This document shows, piece by piece, positions 1 through 7,836 of a DNA stretch of 64,000 nt (the first letter of the stretch is position 1; every line of letters begins with the position of its first letter). The translations under genes and the position numbers were made by a program. The notes beneath the pieces are model-generated. The model had not been told where the DNA came from and made no database searches. It saw nothing but the letters and a program-made list of their open reading frames with translations. The stretch is from Microbispora corallina (GTDB lineage Bacteria; Actinomycetota; Actinomycetes; Streptosporangiales; Streptosporangiaceae): contig NZ_BOOC01000003.1 in the NCBI RefSeq assembly GCF_016863035.1, forward strand, positions 62,001 to 126,000, in the 5' to 3' direction.

Positions 1-101
1 GTGACCGCGAACACGTACACCAGGTCGAAGAACAGCTCGGTGAACGTGACGCGCTGGCCCTCCGCGCGCGAGCGGAGCAATCCCGTCCGGACGACCGTCA
101 C
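1..101 (-). CDS. LtrA-like membrane protein, N-terminal fragment (cut by window edge)
   Basis: Only the first 33 or so residues are inside the window. Reading leftward from a GTG at 101, the protein contains TFTELFFDLVYVFAV, the hallmark first membrane segment of the low temperature requirement A (LtrA) family, which is usually written ELFFDLVFVFAV. LtrA proteins are multi-spanning membrane proteins of poorly known function. No ATG, GTG or TTG lies in frame further upstream before the chitosanase terminator, so the start is the GTG at 101 or the TTG at 80. No strong Shine-Dalgarno is visible before either. The gene lies downstream of the chitosanase on the same strand but is separated from it by a strong hairpin. 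Confidence 0.75.
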   Translation of the reverse strand, partial: MTVVRTGLLRSRAEGQRVTFTELFFDLVYVFAV

Positions 102-152
102 GGCTGTCCAGGGTAGGGATCTTCCGTACGGGTGGGAAGCCCCGGGACGCGC

Positions 153-187
153 TCGTGCCCGCCTCCGGAGCGTGGAGGCGGGCACGA
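153..187 (-). terminator. Hairpin terminator after the chitosanase gene
   Basis: A perfect 14-bp stem (TCGTGCCCGCCTCC pairing with GGAGGCGGGCACGA) encloses a 7-nt loop. It sits 8 nt past the stop codon of the chitosanase and before the LtrA-like start. There is no T-run, which is usual for high-GC actinobacterial terminators. Confidence 0.75.
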
Positions 188-195
188 CCGGCCGG

Positions 196-1272
196 TCAGT
201 TGCTGGAGAGGAACTGCTGGGCGAGCTGGTTGCCGAGGGTGACGGCCTGGCTGTGGTTCTCGATGGTGGAGACCTTGGTGCCCGAGCCGGTGAAGACGAT
301 GTACGTCACACCGCTGTCGGTGCCGCCGGTGCTCGGGTCGGGGTCGATCCCGAGGTCGGAGGCCGTCTTGTAGGAGGCCTCACCGATGATCTGGGTGGGC
401 CCGGTGTCTCCCACGACCGCGTACTCGATCTTGCCGTTGTAGATGACGGCCACCACCGATCCGCAGCCGATGCCCACACTCGTGTACTTCCAGATGCTGC
501 TGGTGCTCGGCACCACCACGTACGGCAGGCCGGCGGCGTTCAGCGGGGAGTCGCCGCTCGTGTGGCACGCGGTGTCCGCCTGGAAGCAGCAGTCGGTGTT
601 CTCGTTGCACTGCGTGGTCCGGACGCCGTCGCAGTCGATGTCCATGTCGGCCTTCCAGAAGACCGCGCCGGTCTTGCCGCAGACCGGGACCGTGGCCGTG
701 CTGACGTCCTCGTCGGTCTTGTACTTCCCGCTGGAGATCTGCGAGCAGCTCGTCACCTTGGCCAGGAGCTGGTCGGCGGTGACGGTGCCGCCCCCGCCGC
801 CGGTCACCACGTCGATCTTGTCGACGTTGGGGCCGCCCTCGGAGCCGGTCGCGGTGGCGCGGATCGTGTTGGACCCGGCGTTGAGGTTCGCGGTGACCGA
901 GGTGGTCGTCCAGGTGTCCCAGTTCGTCGTGGGGTTGAACGCCTTGCCGCTGCTGACGACCGTGCCGTTCACGGCGACGTTCATCGGCCGGTTGGCCGTG
1001 GTGCCGTTGGCGTACCGGAACGTGATCGTGGCGCTCCCGGCGGCCGAGGCGGTGACGGTCCACTGGATGTACCCGCCGGCCGTGTTGACGTAGTCGACGA
1101 AGCCGGAGCCCGTGTAGCCGGTGTGATTGGTGGCCACGTTCGCCTGGGACAGCGTCGCGCTCTCGGCCTGGTACTCGGTCGTGGCGGCGCTCACGGGACC
1201 GGCCATGGCCAGCCCTGCGACCGCGACGGCCAGGCTCACGAGCACGGATGCGAAGCGGGGGGCTCTTCGCAT
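196..1272 (-). CDS. Secreted GH75 chitosanase with CBM35/CBM6-like domain
   Basis: Predicted to hydrolyse chitosan outside the cell. Residues 1-30 form a signal peptide ending near GPVSAA. Residues about 33-155 resemble a family 35/6 carbohydrate-binding module (YQAESATL, DYVNTAGGYIQW, TATGSEGGPNVDKIDVV). A Gly-rich linker (GGGGG near 160) leads to a catalytic domain with the glycoside hydrolase 75 signatures FWKADMDIDCDG, CCFQADTAC, AVVGDTGPTQIIGEAS. In GH75 the acidic residues of the DMDID and GEAS regions serve catalysis. Several cysteines suggest disulfides. The ATG at 1272 is preceded by GGGAGGTG. The promoter region carries a 19-bp imperfect palindrome, suggesting substrate-responsive repression. 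Family assignment rests on motif recognition and is strong. Confidence 0.9.
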   Translation of the reverse strand: MRRAPRFASVLVSLAVAVAGLAMAGPVSAATTEYQAESATLSQANVATNHTGYTGSGFVDYVNTAGGYIQWTVTASAAGSATITFRYANGTTANRPMNVAVNGTVVSSGKAFNPTTNWDTWTTTSVTANLNAGSNTIRATATGSEGGPNVDKIDVVTGGGGGTVTADQLLAKVTSCSQISSGKYKTDEDVSTATVPVCGKTGAVFWKADMDIDCDGVRTTQCNENTDCCFQADTACHTSGDSPLNAAGLPYVVVPSTSSIWKYTSVGIGCGSVVAVIYNGKIEYAVVGDTGPTQIIGEASYKTASDLGIDPDPSTGGTDSGVTYIVFTGSGTKVSTIENHSQAVTLGNQLAQQFLSSN

Positions 1273-1289
1273 CGCTCACCTCCCTGAAA

Positions 1290-1308
1290 GTTAGGAAGCC
1301 TTCTTAAC
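1290..1308. promoter_or_regulatory. Palindromic operator candidate upstream of the chitosanase
   Basis: GTTAGGAAGCCTTCTTAAC is a 9-1-9 inverted repeat with one mismatch, 18 bp upstream of the chitosanase ATG. It resembles the TTAGGAAA-type palindromes described near actinobacterial chitosanase genes and attributed to ROK-family CsnR repressors; that link is from memory of the family and is not proven here. Confidence 0.5.
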
Positions 1309-1379
1309 AATTGGCGGTAACGCTAGGCCCAGTCAGCGATGTGGTCAAGAGGGGGCAAAGGTGAGAGGAAGGAAATATC

Positions 1380-3110
1380 TTGATATATCAGCGTTCCGTG
1401 GATACCTTCGAGCAGATGAGACCGGAAGAGCTGCGCAGTCATCGCTGGTACGGCACCGACAGCCTGAGGTCGTTCAGCCATCGGGCCCGGACCCGGCAGC
1501 TGGGCCTGTCGGCCGAGGAGCATCTGGGTAAGCCGGTGATCGGCATCCTCAACACGTGGAGCGAGCTCAACCCCTGCCACATCCACCTGCGGGAGCGGGC
1601 CGAGGACGTGCGGCGCGGCGTGTGGCAGGCGGGCGGCCACCCGGTGGAGCTGCCGGTCATGGCCGTGGGGGAGACGTTCCAGAAGCCCACCGCGATGCTG
1701 TACCGCAACCTGCTCGCCATGGAGACCGAGGAGGTCCTGCGGTCCTATCCGGTCGACGCCGCCGTCCTGATGGGCGGGTGCGACAAGACGACGCCCGCGC
1801 TGCTCATGGGCGCGATCAGCGCCGACCTACCCTCGATCTTCGTGCCGTGCGGGCCCATGCTGCCGGGCGACTGGCGCGGCCGGCGGCTCGGCAGCGGCAG
1901 CGACATGTGGAAGTACTGGGCCGACCGGCGCGCCGGACTCGTGACCGACGAGGAGTGGCGGGAGATCGAGGAGGGCATCGCCCGCTCGCCCGGCCACTGC
2001 ATGACAATGGGGACGGCGTCCACGATGACGTCGGTGGCCGAGGTCCTCGGCATGACGGTGCCGGGCGCCGCCTCGATCCCGGCCGTCCTGTCCGCGCACA
2101 ACCGGATGGCGGCCGAGAGCGGGCGCACCGCCGTCCGGCTGGCCTGGGAGGACGTGCGGCCGTCCCGGCTGCTCGACGAGCGGGCCTACCGTGACGCGCT
2201 GACCGCGGTGCTGGCCCTCGGCGGCTCGACGAACGCGGTCATCCACCTGATCGCCATGGCGCGGCGCAGCGGGGTCGCGCTCACGCTCGACGACTTCGAC
2301 GAGGCGTCCCGCCGGGTGCCCGTCCTCGCCGACGTCCGGCCCACCGGCGCGTTCCTGATGGAGGACTTCCACCGGGCCGGCGGGGTGCCCGCGCTGCTCC
2401 ACCGCGTCGCCGACCTGCTGCACCTCGACCGGCCCACGGTCGCCGGGCACGGGGTCGCCACCAGGGAGCCGTACGACGACACGGTGATCAGGCGCAGGGA
2501 CGACCCGCTGTCGCCCGAGGGCGGCCTCGCCGTGCTGCGTGGCAACCTCGCGCCGGACGGCGCGGTGATCAAGCACGCGGCCGCGGAGCCGCGCCTGCTG
2601 CGGCACACGGGCCCGGCGATCGTCTTCGACGGCCACCGCGACCTGCTGGCCCGGATCGACGACGTGCCCGCCACCCCCGGCAGCGTGCTCGTGCTGCGCG
2701 GGGCGGGCCCGAAGGGCGGCCCCGGCATGCCCGAGCACGGGATGCTGCCGATCCCCGACCGGCTGCTCAAGCAGGGGGTGCGCGACATGGTGCGGATCTC
2801 CGACGCCCGGATGAGCGGCACCAGCTACGGCGCCTGCGTGCTGCACGTGGCGCCCGAGTCCCACGTGGGCGGCCCGCTCGCGCTGGTCAGGGACGGCGAC
2901 CCGATCACCCTCGACGTCGGGGCGCGCCGGCTGACACTGGAGGTGTCCGATGAGGAGCTCGACCGGCGACGGCGCGGCTGGACGCCGCCGCCCCCGCACC
3001 ACAGGCGGGGGTACGGCGCGCTCTTCGACGCCCACATCCTGCAGGCCGACCAGGGATGCGACTTCGACTTCCTGGAGGGCGCCGGCGGGCCTGAGCCCGA
3101 GGTCGACTGA
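1380..3110 (+). CDS. IlvD/Edd family sugar-acid dehydratase
   Basis: Predicted iron-sulfur dehydratase that removes water from an aldonic acid to give a 2-keto-3-deoxy acid. The 576-residue length fits the IlvD/Edd family. The three expected cluster cysteines are visible: C66 in ELNPCH, C134 in MGGCDKTTPA, and C207 in SPGHCMTMGTAS; the GGSTNAVIHL and MSGTSYG motifs are also present. Similarity pattern (LRSHRWYG opening) points to the pentonate/hexonate branch rather than to branched-chain amino acid IlvD. The TTG at 1380 is chosen because AGGAAGGA lies 6 nt upstream; ATG at 1416 (MRPEELRSH) is the main alternative and matches the usual start of the branch. An operator-like palindrome overlaps the TTG. 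The exact substrate is not known. With the DapA-type aldolase at 6752 it could form a non-phosphorylating aldonate pathway. Confidence 0.85.
   Translation: MIYQRSVDTFEQMRPEELRSHRWYGTDSLRSFSHRARTRQLGLSAEEHLGKPVIGILNTWSELNPCHIHLRERAEDVRRGVWQAGGHPVELPVMAVGETFQKPTAMLYRNLLAMETEEVLRSYPVDAAVLMGGCDKTTPALLMGAISADLPSIFVPCGPMLPGDWRGRRLGSGSDMWKYWADRRAGLVTDEEWREIEEGIARSPGHCMTMGTASTMTSVAEVLGMTVPGAASIPAVLSAHNRMAAESGRTAVRLAWEDVRPSRLLDERAYRDALTAVLALGGSTNAVIHLIAMARRSGVALTLDDFDEASRRVPVLADVRPTGAFLMEDFHRAGGVPALLHRVADLLHLDRPTVAGHGVATREPYDDTVIRRRDDPLSPEGGLAVLRGNLAPDGAVIKHAAAEPRLLRHTGPAIVFDGHRDLLARIDDVPATPGSVLVLRGAGPKGGPGMPEHGMLPIPDRLLKQGVRDMVRISDARMSGTSYGACVLHVAPESHVGGPLALVRDGDPITLDVGARRLTLEVSDEELDRRRRGWTPPPPHHRRGYGALFDAHILQADQGCDFDFLEGAGGPEPEVD
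1381..1390. promoter_or_regulatory. GntR-type operator candidate (TGATATATCA) at dehydratase start
   Basis: Perfect 10-bp palindrome TGATATATCA overlapping the TTG start of the dehydratase. Near-identical TGGTATATCA copies precede the GntR regulator at 3156 and the aldolase ending at 6752. Placement at the start codon would allow a bound repressor to block elongation or translation. Confidence 0.65.
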
Positions 3111-3139
3111 GGCCGCGATACCTGGCCGCGCCGCGGACT

Positions 3140-3149
3140 TGGTATATCA
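3140..3149. promoter_or_regulatory. GntR-type operator candidate (TGGTATATCA), autoregulatory
   Basis: TGGTATATCA lies 6 nt before the ATG of the GntR-family gene; flanks CTT and G are also shared with the copy at 1381. Its closeness to the start, with no visible Shine-Dalgarno, suggests a leaderless, autoregulated transcript. Confidence 0.65.
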
Positions 3150-3155
3150 GTACGC

Positions 3156-3824
3156 ATGACCGCTGAGCACATCCTGCAGCCGGTGGCACGGTCCACCACC
3201 CGTACCGACCTCGTCGCCGACTCCATCCGGGCCGCCATCCTGTCCGGGCGGATCCGGCAGGGGGAGACGCTGGTCGAGCGCCGCCTGGCCGAGCAGCTCG
3301 GGGTCTCCAAGACGCCGGTCAGGGAGGCCCTGATCGGGCTCGCGGCCACCGGGCTCGTCGTGATCAGCCCGAACCGGGGCGTGACCGTGCGCGTGGTCGG
3401 TCCCGACGACCTCCGCAAGGCGTACGAGGTCCGGCTGCTGCTCGAGCCCTGGGCGATCGGGCGCGCGGCGAGGACCGGCGGGCCGGAGGCGGGCCGGCAC
3501 GCGAGGGCCGCCCTGGAGGAGGCGAAGGCGCTGCTGGAGGGCTCGGACATGACCGCCCTCAGCCTCGCCAACCGGCGCTTCCACCGGGAGCTGTACGCGC
3601 GCTGCGGCAACGACCTGGTCGTCACCCAGCTCGACAACCTGCAGGACCTGGCCGCGCTCGGCACGGTCACCGTGCTGTGGCGGCACTGGCCGACGTGGCG
3701 GGAGGAGTACCAGGAGCACGAGGCCGTCCTGTCCGCGGTGGAGAGCGGTGACGGCGCGCTCGCGGAGCGCCTGACCCGCAGGCACATCAGGCGCTCCGTC
3801 GTGCACCTCTCCAAGCGTCTGTGA
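3156..3824 (+). CDS. GntR family transcriptional regulator, FadR/FCD subfamily
   Basis: A 222-residue regulator. Residues about 14-80 form the winged helix (RTDLVADSIRAAILSGRIRQ, RLAEQLGVSKTPVREALIGL). Residues about 95-215 form an all-helical FCD ligand domain (RFHRELYARCGN, EYQEHEAVLSAVESGD, RRHIRRSV) with the Asp/His residues that bind a metal and carboxylic acids in this family. It lies 45 bp after the dehydratase on the same strand, and the TGGTATATCA site next to its own start also appears at the dehydratase and aldolase starts. It is therefore the likely repressor of this sugar-acid regulon, with the aldonate or its keto-deoxy product as candidate inducer (inference). The ATG at 3156 has no clear ribosome binding site. 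Confidence 0.9.
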   Translation: MTAEHILQPVARSTTRTDLVADSIRAAILSGRIRQGETLVERRLAEQLGVSKTPVREALIGLAATGLVVISPNRGVTVRVVGPDDLRKAYEVRLLLEPWAIGRAARTGGPEAGRHARAALEEAKALLEGSDMTALSLANRRFHRELYARCGNDLVVTQLDNLQDLAALGTVTVLWRHWPTWREEYQEHEAVLSAVESGDGALAERLTRRHIRRSVVHLSKRL

Positions 3825-3856
3825 CCCCCGCCCCGCCCGGGGCGGGGGTCACAGAC
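3817..3856. terminator. Bidirectional terminator, 18-bp stem
   Basis: A perfect 18-bp stem (GTCTGTGACCCCCGCCCC and its complement) closes a 4-nt GCCC loop. It overlaps the stop codon of the GntR gene and ends against the stop codon of the convergent BNR gene, so it can serve both. Confidence 0.85.
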
Positions 3857-6517
3857 CTAGAGTTGGGCCGGCGAGAACGACCAGATCCCGCGCCCGTGGG
3901 TGGCCGCGTAGACCCTGCCGTCGGCGGCCGAGTACTCGACGTCCGTCACCGCGGTCGTGGGCAGGCCCGCGCCGAGCCGGGACCACGTAGTGGTGCCGGC
4001 GGGGCGGTAGACCGTCCCGAGGTCGGTGCCGAGGACCAGCCCCCCTCCGGGCAGGATGGTCAGCGCGTTCGCCGGCACGTCGGGCAGGTTCGCCGAGACG
4101 TCCTTCCAGGAGGCCCCGGCGTCCGTCGACTCGTAGACGTGGCCGACGCCGGCTCCGGGACCCTCGGTGAACCGGCGGGAGAAGCCGTTGATCGCGACGT
4201 ACACGTGCCGGGCGTCGGAGGGGTCGGCGGCGAAGCCGGAGATGAACCGGTTGGGCAGCACCGACCCGTCGGCCGGCAGCGCGAGCTGGTGCCAGCTCGC
4301 CGGGTCGTCGTACCGGCCGACGGAGATGCCGCGGGCGAAGCCGGCGTTGTTGCAGGGGCCGCACCACCCGACATAGGCCGTGCCCTGCGACATGGCCACC
4401 GCGGTGGCGGTGCGGCCGGCGCCGAGGTCGAAGAGGTTCTTCCACTGCTTGCCGTCGGTGATGCCGAAGCCGAGCGTGTTGATCCACACGTGCTGACCGC
4501 CGGCGATCCACCGCCCGACGTCGGTGACGTCCTTGCCGAAGGGGGCGATGAACCGCGCGGGCTCGTCTCCGGGAGCGTTGGTGTACGGCTGGATGTTCTT
4601 CGACGTCGCGTGCTCCTCGTCGACGGCGCCGGGGTTGACGTTGCAGTTGAGGGTCACCCGCATCGCCAGGTTGGTGTACTCCTGCACCTGACGGCAGCCG
4701 TTGGCGGGGTCGGCCATCGAGTCGCCGCCGTCGCCCCCGAAGTTGGAGCCCATCACGGTGTCCCCGGGGCGGAGCACGGACACGCCGTTGTCCTGCAGGC
4801 CGCCCGAGACGGCCACACCGTTGCCGTCCCTGCCGACCGCGACGGCGTAGTACTGCAGGGCGTCCATGGTGCCGTCGGACAGGCTCTGCCAGTCGGTGGC
4901 GTTGCCGTGCGCGTTCAGGGTGCCGCGCAGGGGACGGCGGTAGACGCCGCCGTCGTTGCCGACGTAGACGTAGGTCTTGCCCTGGAAGGATCCGATGGCG
5001 ACGGAGTGCTGGTCGGAGTGCGAGGTCTTCGGGCAGGTGTTGGACGCGTCACTGACGGACCAGCAGTCGAAGCCGAAGTTCCAGTAGGGGCCGACCGTCT
5101 TCCAGGTCGAGCCGCCGTTGGTGGTCTCGTAGACCTCCTCCAGGCCCGCGTAGACGTGCTGGGAGTCGGCCGGGTCGACGATGAGGAACTGGTTGTACCA
5201 GGCCTGGATGCCGGGGCCGTACCCCTTGCCGCTCTCGGCCTGCTTCAGCGCGGAGCCGGAGTTGCCCAGCTTCGTGGTGTCCGCGATCTTGTTCCACGGC
5301 CCGGACGGCGACCCGTTCCGGGAGACGTAGATGCCGTCGAGGTAGCTGTTGACCGTGCCGACGGCCTTGTTCAGCAGTTTCGGCGACTGGTTGATCGCGT
5401 ACAGCGTCTGCCCGTCGGAGCTGTAGGCGAAGGTCACGTAGCCGACGTCGTCGGCGGGCAGCGCCCCGCCCGGGTTGACCTTGTGCCAGCTCGACGGGCC
5501 CTGGGTGTAGTCGGAGGTCTCGTAGAACCCGTTGTAGGTGTCGCCGCTGCGCCAGCCGATCGCCGCGATCACGTGCCTGGGGTCGCGCGGGTCGATCGCG
5601 ATGTCGTTGGCGATGTTCTTGTAGGGGGCGTTCGGGTCGCTCGCCTTGGCGCCGCCCGCGAGGTAGTCGGGGTTCGGGGTGAACTCCTGGTGCCAGGCGC
5701 CGGACGCGGTGGCGGCGTCGTGGCTCCACACCCCCGAGCTCGTGGCGACCCAGACCTTGCCGCCGCCGAAGCGCATGCCCCGGATGGTGGTGCTCTCCAG
5801 CTCGCTGCCGCCCACGCGGCTGCTCGGCGTGAAGGTTCCGGTGACGGGGTCGGCGAGGCGGTACACGCCCGAGCCCACGAACGAGGTGGCGCCGGTGTTG
5901 CCCTCGCCGGTGGCGTACCAGAGGGACCCGTCGGCCGCGAGCGTGAGGTTCGCGGACGACAGGCTCGGCAGCCCGTCGGCGATCGGGGTCCAGTTGCCGC
6001 CGCCCGTGGACGACCGCCACACGCCGCCGTCCGCCCCGGCCGCGTAGACGTGCCCCTTGTCGTCGGCGGCGAGACCGGTCACGCGCCCGGTCACCAGCCC
6101 CGAGCCGCCCGAGGAGTTCGAGGCGAAGTCGCGGTAGCGGGGGTCGTCGGAGTCGTACTTGATCTTCGTGACCTCCGCCCAGGAACCCTTCGTCGCGGGC
6201 AGGCCCTGAAGCTGGGTGTAGGCCGCGCCGTACGCGCCGGGGGCGACGACGCCCGGCGCCGTGCGCGCCTGAGCCCATTGCGCCGCGATCGTGGAGGCCT
6301 CGAACGCCTCCTCGCCGGCCTCGGACGGGTCTTCCCCGGCCATCATCTCCATGCGCTCCCTGGCCTGCATCGGCAGACCCGCGCCGGGCTCCTTCCTCAG
6401 TCCGAGCTCCTCCAGCAGCTCATCGCCGCCGGCCACCAGAGTCCCGCCCGCCCCGAGGACCAGGACCGCGGTAGCGGCCGCCAGCCATCGGGAACGTGCG
6501 GTTCTTAATGCGAACAC
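3857..6517 (-). CDS. Secreted BNR/Asp-box beta-propeller protein, GH74/sortilin-like
   Basis: An 886-residue exported protein of unknown substrate. Residues 10-30 form a signal peptide or anchor. Residues about 90-886 contain spaced Asp-box motifs of the S-x-D-x-G-x-x-W type (SSTGGGNWTPI, TTNGGSTWKTV, STDAGASWKDV) and propeller strands such as HVYAAGADGGVWR, VYVGNDGGVYRR and VYAATHGRGIWSF, as in VPS10/sortilin-like and exo-glycosidase-type double propellers. This fold is shared by xyloglucanases (GH74), sialidases and non-enzymatic proteins, so activity cannot be assigned. The GTG at 6517 is supported by GGAGGG 7 nt upstream. It is convergent with the GntR gene and does not carry the TGRTATATCA site, so membership in that regulon is uncertain. 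Confidence 0.75.
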   Translation of the reverse strand: MFALRTARSRWLAAATAVLVLGAGGTLVAGGDELLEELGLRKEPGAGLPMQARERMEMMAGEDPSEAGEEAFEASTIAAQWAQARTAPGVVAPGAYGAAYTQLQGLPATKGSWAEVTKIKYDSDDPRYRDFASNSSGGSGLVTGRVTGLAADDKGHVYAAGADGGVWRSSTGGGNWTPIADGLPSLSSANLTLAADGSLWYATGEGNTGATSFVGSGVYRLADPVTGTFTPSSRVGGSELESTTIRGMRFGGGKVWVATSSGVWSHDAATASGAWHQEFTPNPDYLAGGAKASDPNAPYKNIANDIAIDPRDPRHVIAAIGWRSGDTYNGFYETSDYTQGPSSWHKVNPGGALPADDVGYVTFAYSSDGQTLYAINQSPKLLNKAVGTVNSYLDGIYVSRNGSPSGPWNKIADTTKLGNSGSALKQAESGKGYGPGIQAWYNQFLIVDPADSQHVYAGLEEVYETTNGGSTWKTVGPYWNFGFDCWSVSDASNTCPKTSHSDQHSVAIGSFQGKTYVYVGNDGGVYRRPLRGTLNAHGNATDWQSLSDGTMDALQYYAVAVGRDGNGVAVSGGLQDNGVSVLRPGDTVMGSNFGGDGGDSMADPANGCRQVQEYTNLAMRVTLNCNVNPGAVDEEHATSKNIQPYTNAPGDEPARFIAPFGKDVTDVGRWIAGGQHVWINTLGFGITDGKQWKNLFDLGAGRTATAVAMSQGTAYVGWCGPCNNAGFARGISVGRYDDPASWHQLALPADGSVLPNRFISGFAADPSDARHVYVAINGFSRRFTEGPGAGVGHVYESTDAGASWKDVSANLPDVPANALTILPGGGLVLGTDLGTVYRPAGTTTWSRLGAGLPTTAVTDVEYSAADGRVYAATHGRGIWSFSPAQL

Positions 6518-6694
6518 GTGACAGCCCTCCGGGCTTTGCTCCGACCCCCAGTGGTGCGGGGGTATCGATCCGATTAATCCGTTACATCCGCCGGAGATCG
6601 AGGGGTCAAAGCGTCACAGGTTTGCATCGGGCTGGACAAGAAAGTCAGACCGCGAGAAATCCTCCGGCTTCCGGTCGCCGCGCACCAGCGGCGG

Positions 6695-6745
6695 CGGCTC
6701 GGCCCGGCGGCTGCGGGCCGCCGTCGCCGCCGCAGGGCCGAGCCG
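6695..6745 (-). terminator. Nested hairpin after the aldolase gene
   Basis: CGGCTCGGCCC at 6695-6705 pairs perfectly with GGGCCGAGCCG at 6735-6745 and encloses a second GC-rich stem. It ends 6 nt beyond the stop codon of the leftward aldolase gene. The rest of the 6518-6751 gap holds the promoter and leader of the BNR gene; no other gene is evident. Confidence 0.6.
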
Positions 6746-6751
6746 GCGCTC

Positions 6752-7648
6752 CTACAGGTCGGCGGCGAGCGTGCGCAGGATAGCGGCCACCTCCTCGCGG
6801 CCCCGCTCGGGCAGCTCCGAGATCGGGGGGCGGACGGCCCGGTCGCAGACGCCGAGCTGCGCGAGCGCCTCCTTGATGACCGACACGTTGTGCTCGCCGC
6901 CGTTCCTGGCCCGCATGTCCTCGATCGGCTTGAGCCGCCGCCACAGCTCCAGCGCCTTGGCCCGGTCGCCCGACCGGAGCAGGTCGAGCAGTTCGAGCGA
7001 CAGCCGGGGCGCGATGACGGCCAGGCCCGAGGTGAAGCCCTCCGCGCCCCCGGCCCAGAAGAACGGCGCCCAGGCCTCCGCCAGCCCGCACACCCACACC
7101 GGGCCCTCGACCTCGGCGGCGAGGGCGGCGAACCCCACCGGGTCGGGTACGGCGTACTTGATCCCCACGACGTTCGGGCAGGCGCGGACCAGCTCGCCGA
7201 CCGCCGCGGCGGTGACCGCGGGGGAGCGCACGTAACAGACCACGCCACGGTCGGGCACGGCCTCGGCGACCTCCCGGTGGTAGGCCGTCCAGCCCTCCTC
7301 CGACTGGTACGGGTGGACCGGCTGGTGCACCATCACGCCCTCGCATCCCAGCCGGGCCGCGTCCCGGGCCAGCCGCACGGCGCGTCCCGTGTCGTGCCCG
7401 ACGCCCGCGACGAGCACGGCGTCCGGGGCGGCCTCCCGGGTGAGGGCCACGGCGCGGGCGATCTCGTCGTCGCCGAGCGCGTAGAACTCGCCCGTGTTCC
7501 CGTTCGGCGTGAGGGCGGTCACGCCGCCGCGCACGAGGCGGCCGACCGCGGCGGCGAAGGCCGGCTCGTCGATCCGGCCGCCGGGCCCGAACGGGGTGAC
7601 CGTCACCGCGACGACGGATCGCAGGGCCTGCCGGACTGCATCGATCAT
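6752..7648 (-). CDS. DapA/NanA superfamily class I aldolase (likely 2-keto-3-deoxy acid lyase or dehydratase)
   Basis: A 298-residue TIM-barrel Schiff-base enzyme of the dihydrodipicolinate synthase/N-acetylneuraminate lyase superfamily. The Schiff-base lysine is K164 in VVGIKYAV, the catalytic tyrosine Y139 in VVCYVRSP, and the carboxylate-binding loop is PNGNTGEFYAL (residues 48-58, GxTGE type). The family includes 2-keto-3-deoxygluconate aldolase, keto-deoxyarabonate dehydratase and 5-keto-4-deoxyglucarate dehydratase, all of which act after an IlvD/Edd dehydratase like that at 1380. A shared TGGTATATCA site upstream supports joint control. The ATG at 7648 has GGAGG upstream. Biosynthetic DapA is less likely from this context. 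Product specificity is open. Confidence 0.85.
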   Translation of the reverse strand: MIDAVRQALRSVVAVTVTPFGPGGRIDEPAFAAAVGRLVRGGVTALTPNGNTGEFYALGDDEIARAVALTREAAPDAVLVAGVGHDTGRAVRLARDAARLGCEGVMVHQPVHPYQSEEGWTAYHREVAEAVPDRGVVCYVRSPAVTAAAVGELVRACPNVVGIKYAVPDPVGFAALAAEVEGPVWVCGLAEAWAPFFWAGGAEGFTSGLAVIAPRLSLELLDLLRSGDRAKALELWRRLKPIEDMRARNGGEHNVSVIKEALAQLGVCDRAVRPPISELPERGREEVAAILRTLAADL

Positions 7649-7675
7649 GGGGAACCTCCTCAGGGCTGTGGTATC

Positions 7676-7685
7676 TGGTATATCA
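7676..7685. promoter_or_regulatory. GntR-type operator candidate (TGGTATATCA) upstream of the aldolase
   Basis: TGGTATATCA is centred about 32 bp upstream of the aldolase ATG, with flanking CTG...G matching the copy at 3140. A further half-like TGGTATCT overlaps it on the left (7669-7676). It is also the nearest such site to the ABC importer that starts at 8074 on the other strand. Confidence 0.65.
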
Positions 7686-7782
7686 GCATGCCGTCATCTT
7701 GACCTATTGACATGTTTCTCAAAGGTTTCCACCATGGGTCCACTATGGAAGGGCGCGCGGGAGGTCACGCGAGCGGTCACGA

Positions 7783-7836
7783 ATCCACGCCGTGGCCGCC
7801 TTCGCCGGTGTCTCGCCAACCACCGTCTCCCGTGCC
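7783..7836 (+). pseudogene. LacI-family helix-turn-helix remnant
   Basis: In one frame this stretch encodes IHAVAAFAGVSPTTVSRA, which matches the opening DNA-binding helix-turn-helix of LacI-family regulators (VAxxAGVSxxTVSRxL). It has no proper start codon upstream (only an internal GTG at 7792) and the frame turns at once into Arg/Pro-rich sequence without the following LacI helix or ligand domain. It lies in the 425-bp gap between the aldolase and the ABC importer, where a sugar-responsive LacI gene would be expected. I read it as the eroded start of a former regulator. The remainder of the gap (7837-8073) shows only low-complexity GC-rich sequence and the importer ribosome binding site. 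Confidence 0.4.

Noticed and set aside
1-1287. Open frame of 428 codons on the plus strand across the chitosanase
   Set aside because: Arg/Gly/Val-rich with no motifs; it is the antisense of the GH75 gene, produced by high GC content.
3821-6508. Open frame of 895 codons on the plus strand
   Set aside because: Antisense of the BNR propeller gene; low complexity and no ribosome binding site, while the minus-strand protein has a signal peptide and Asp boxes.
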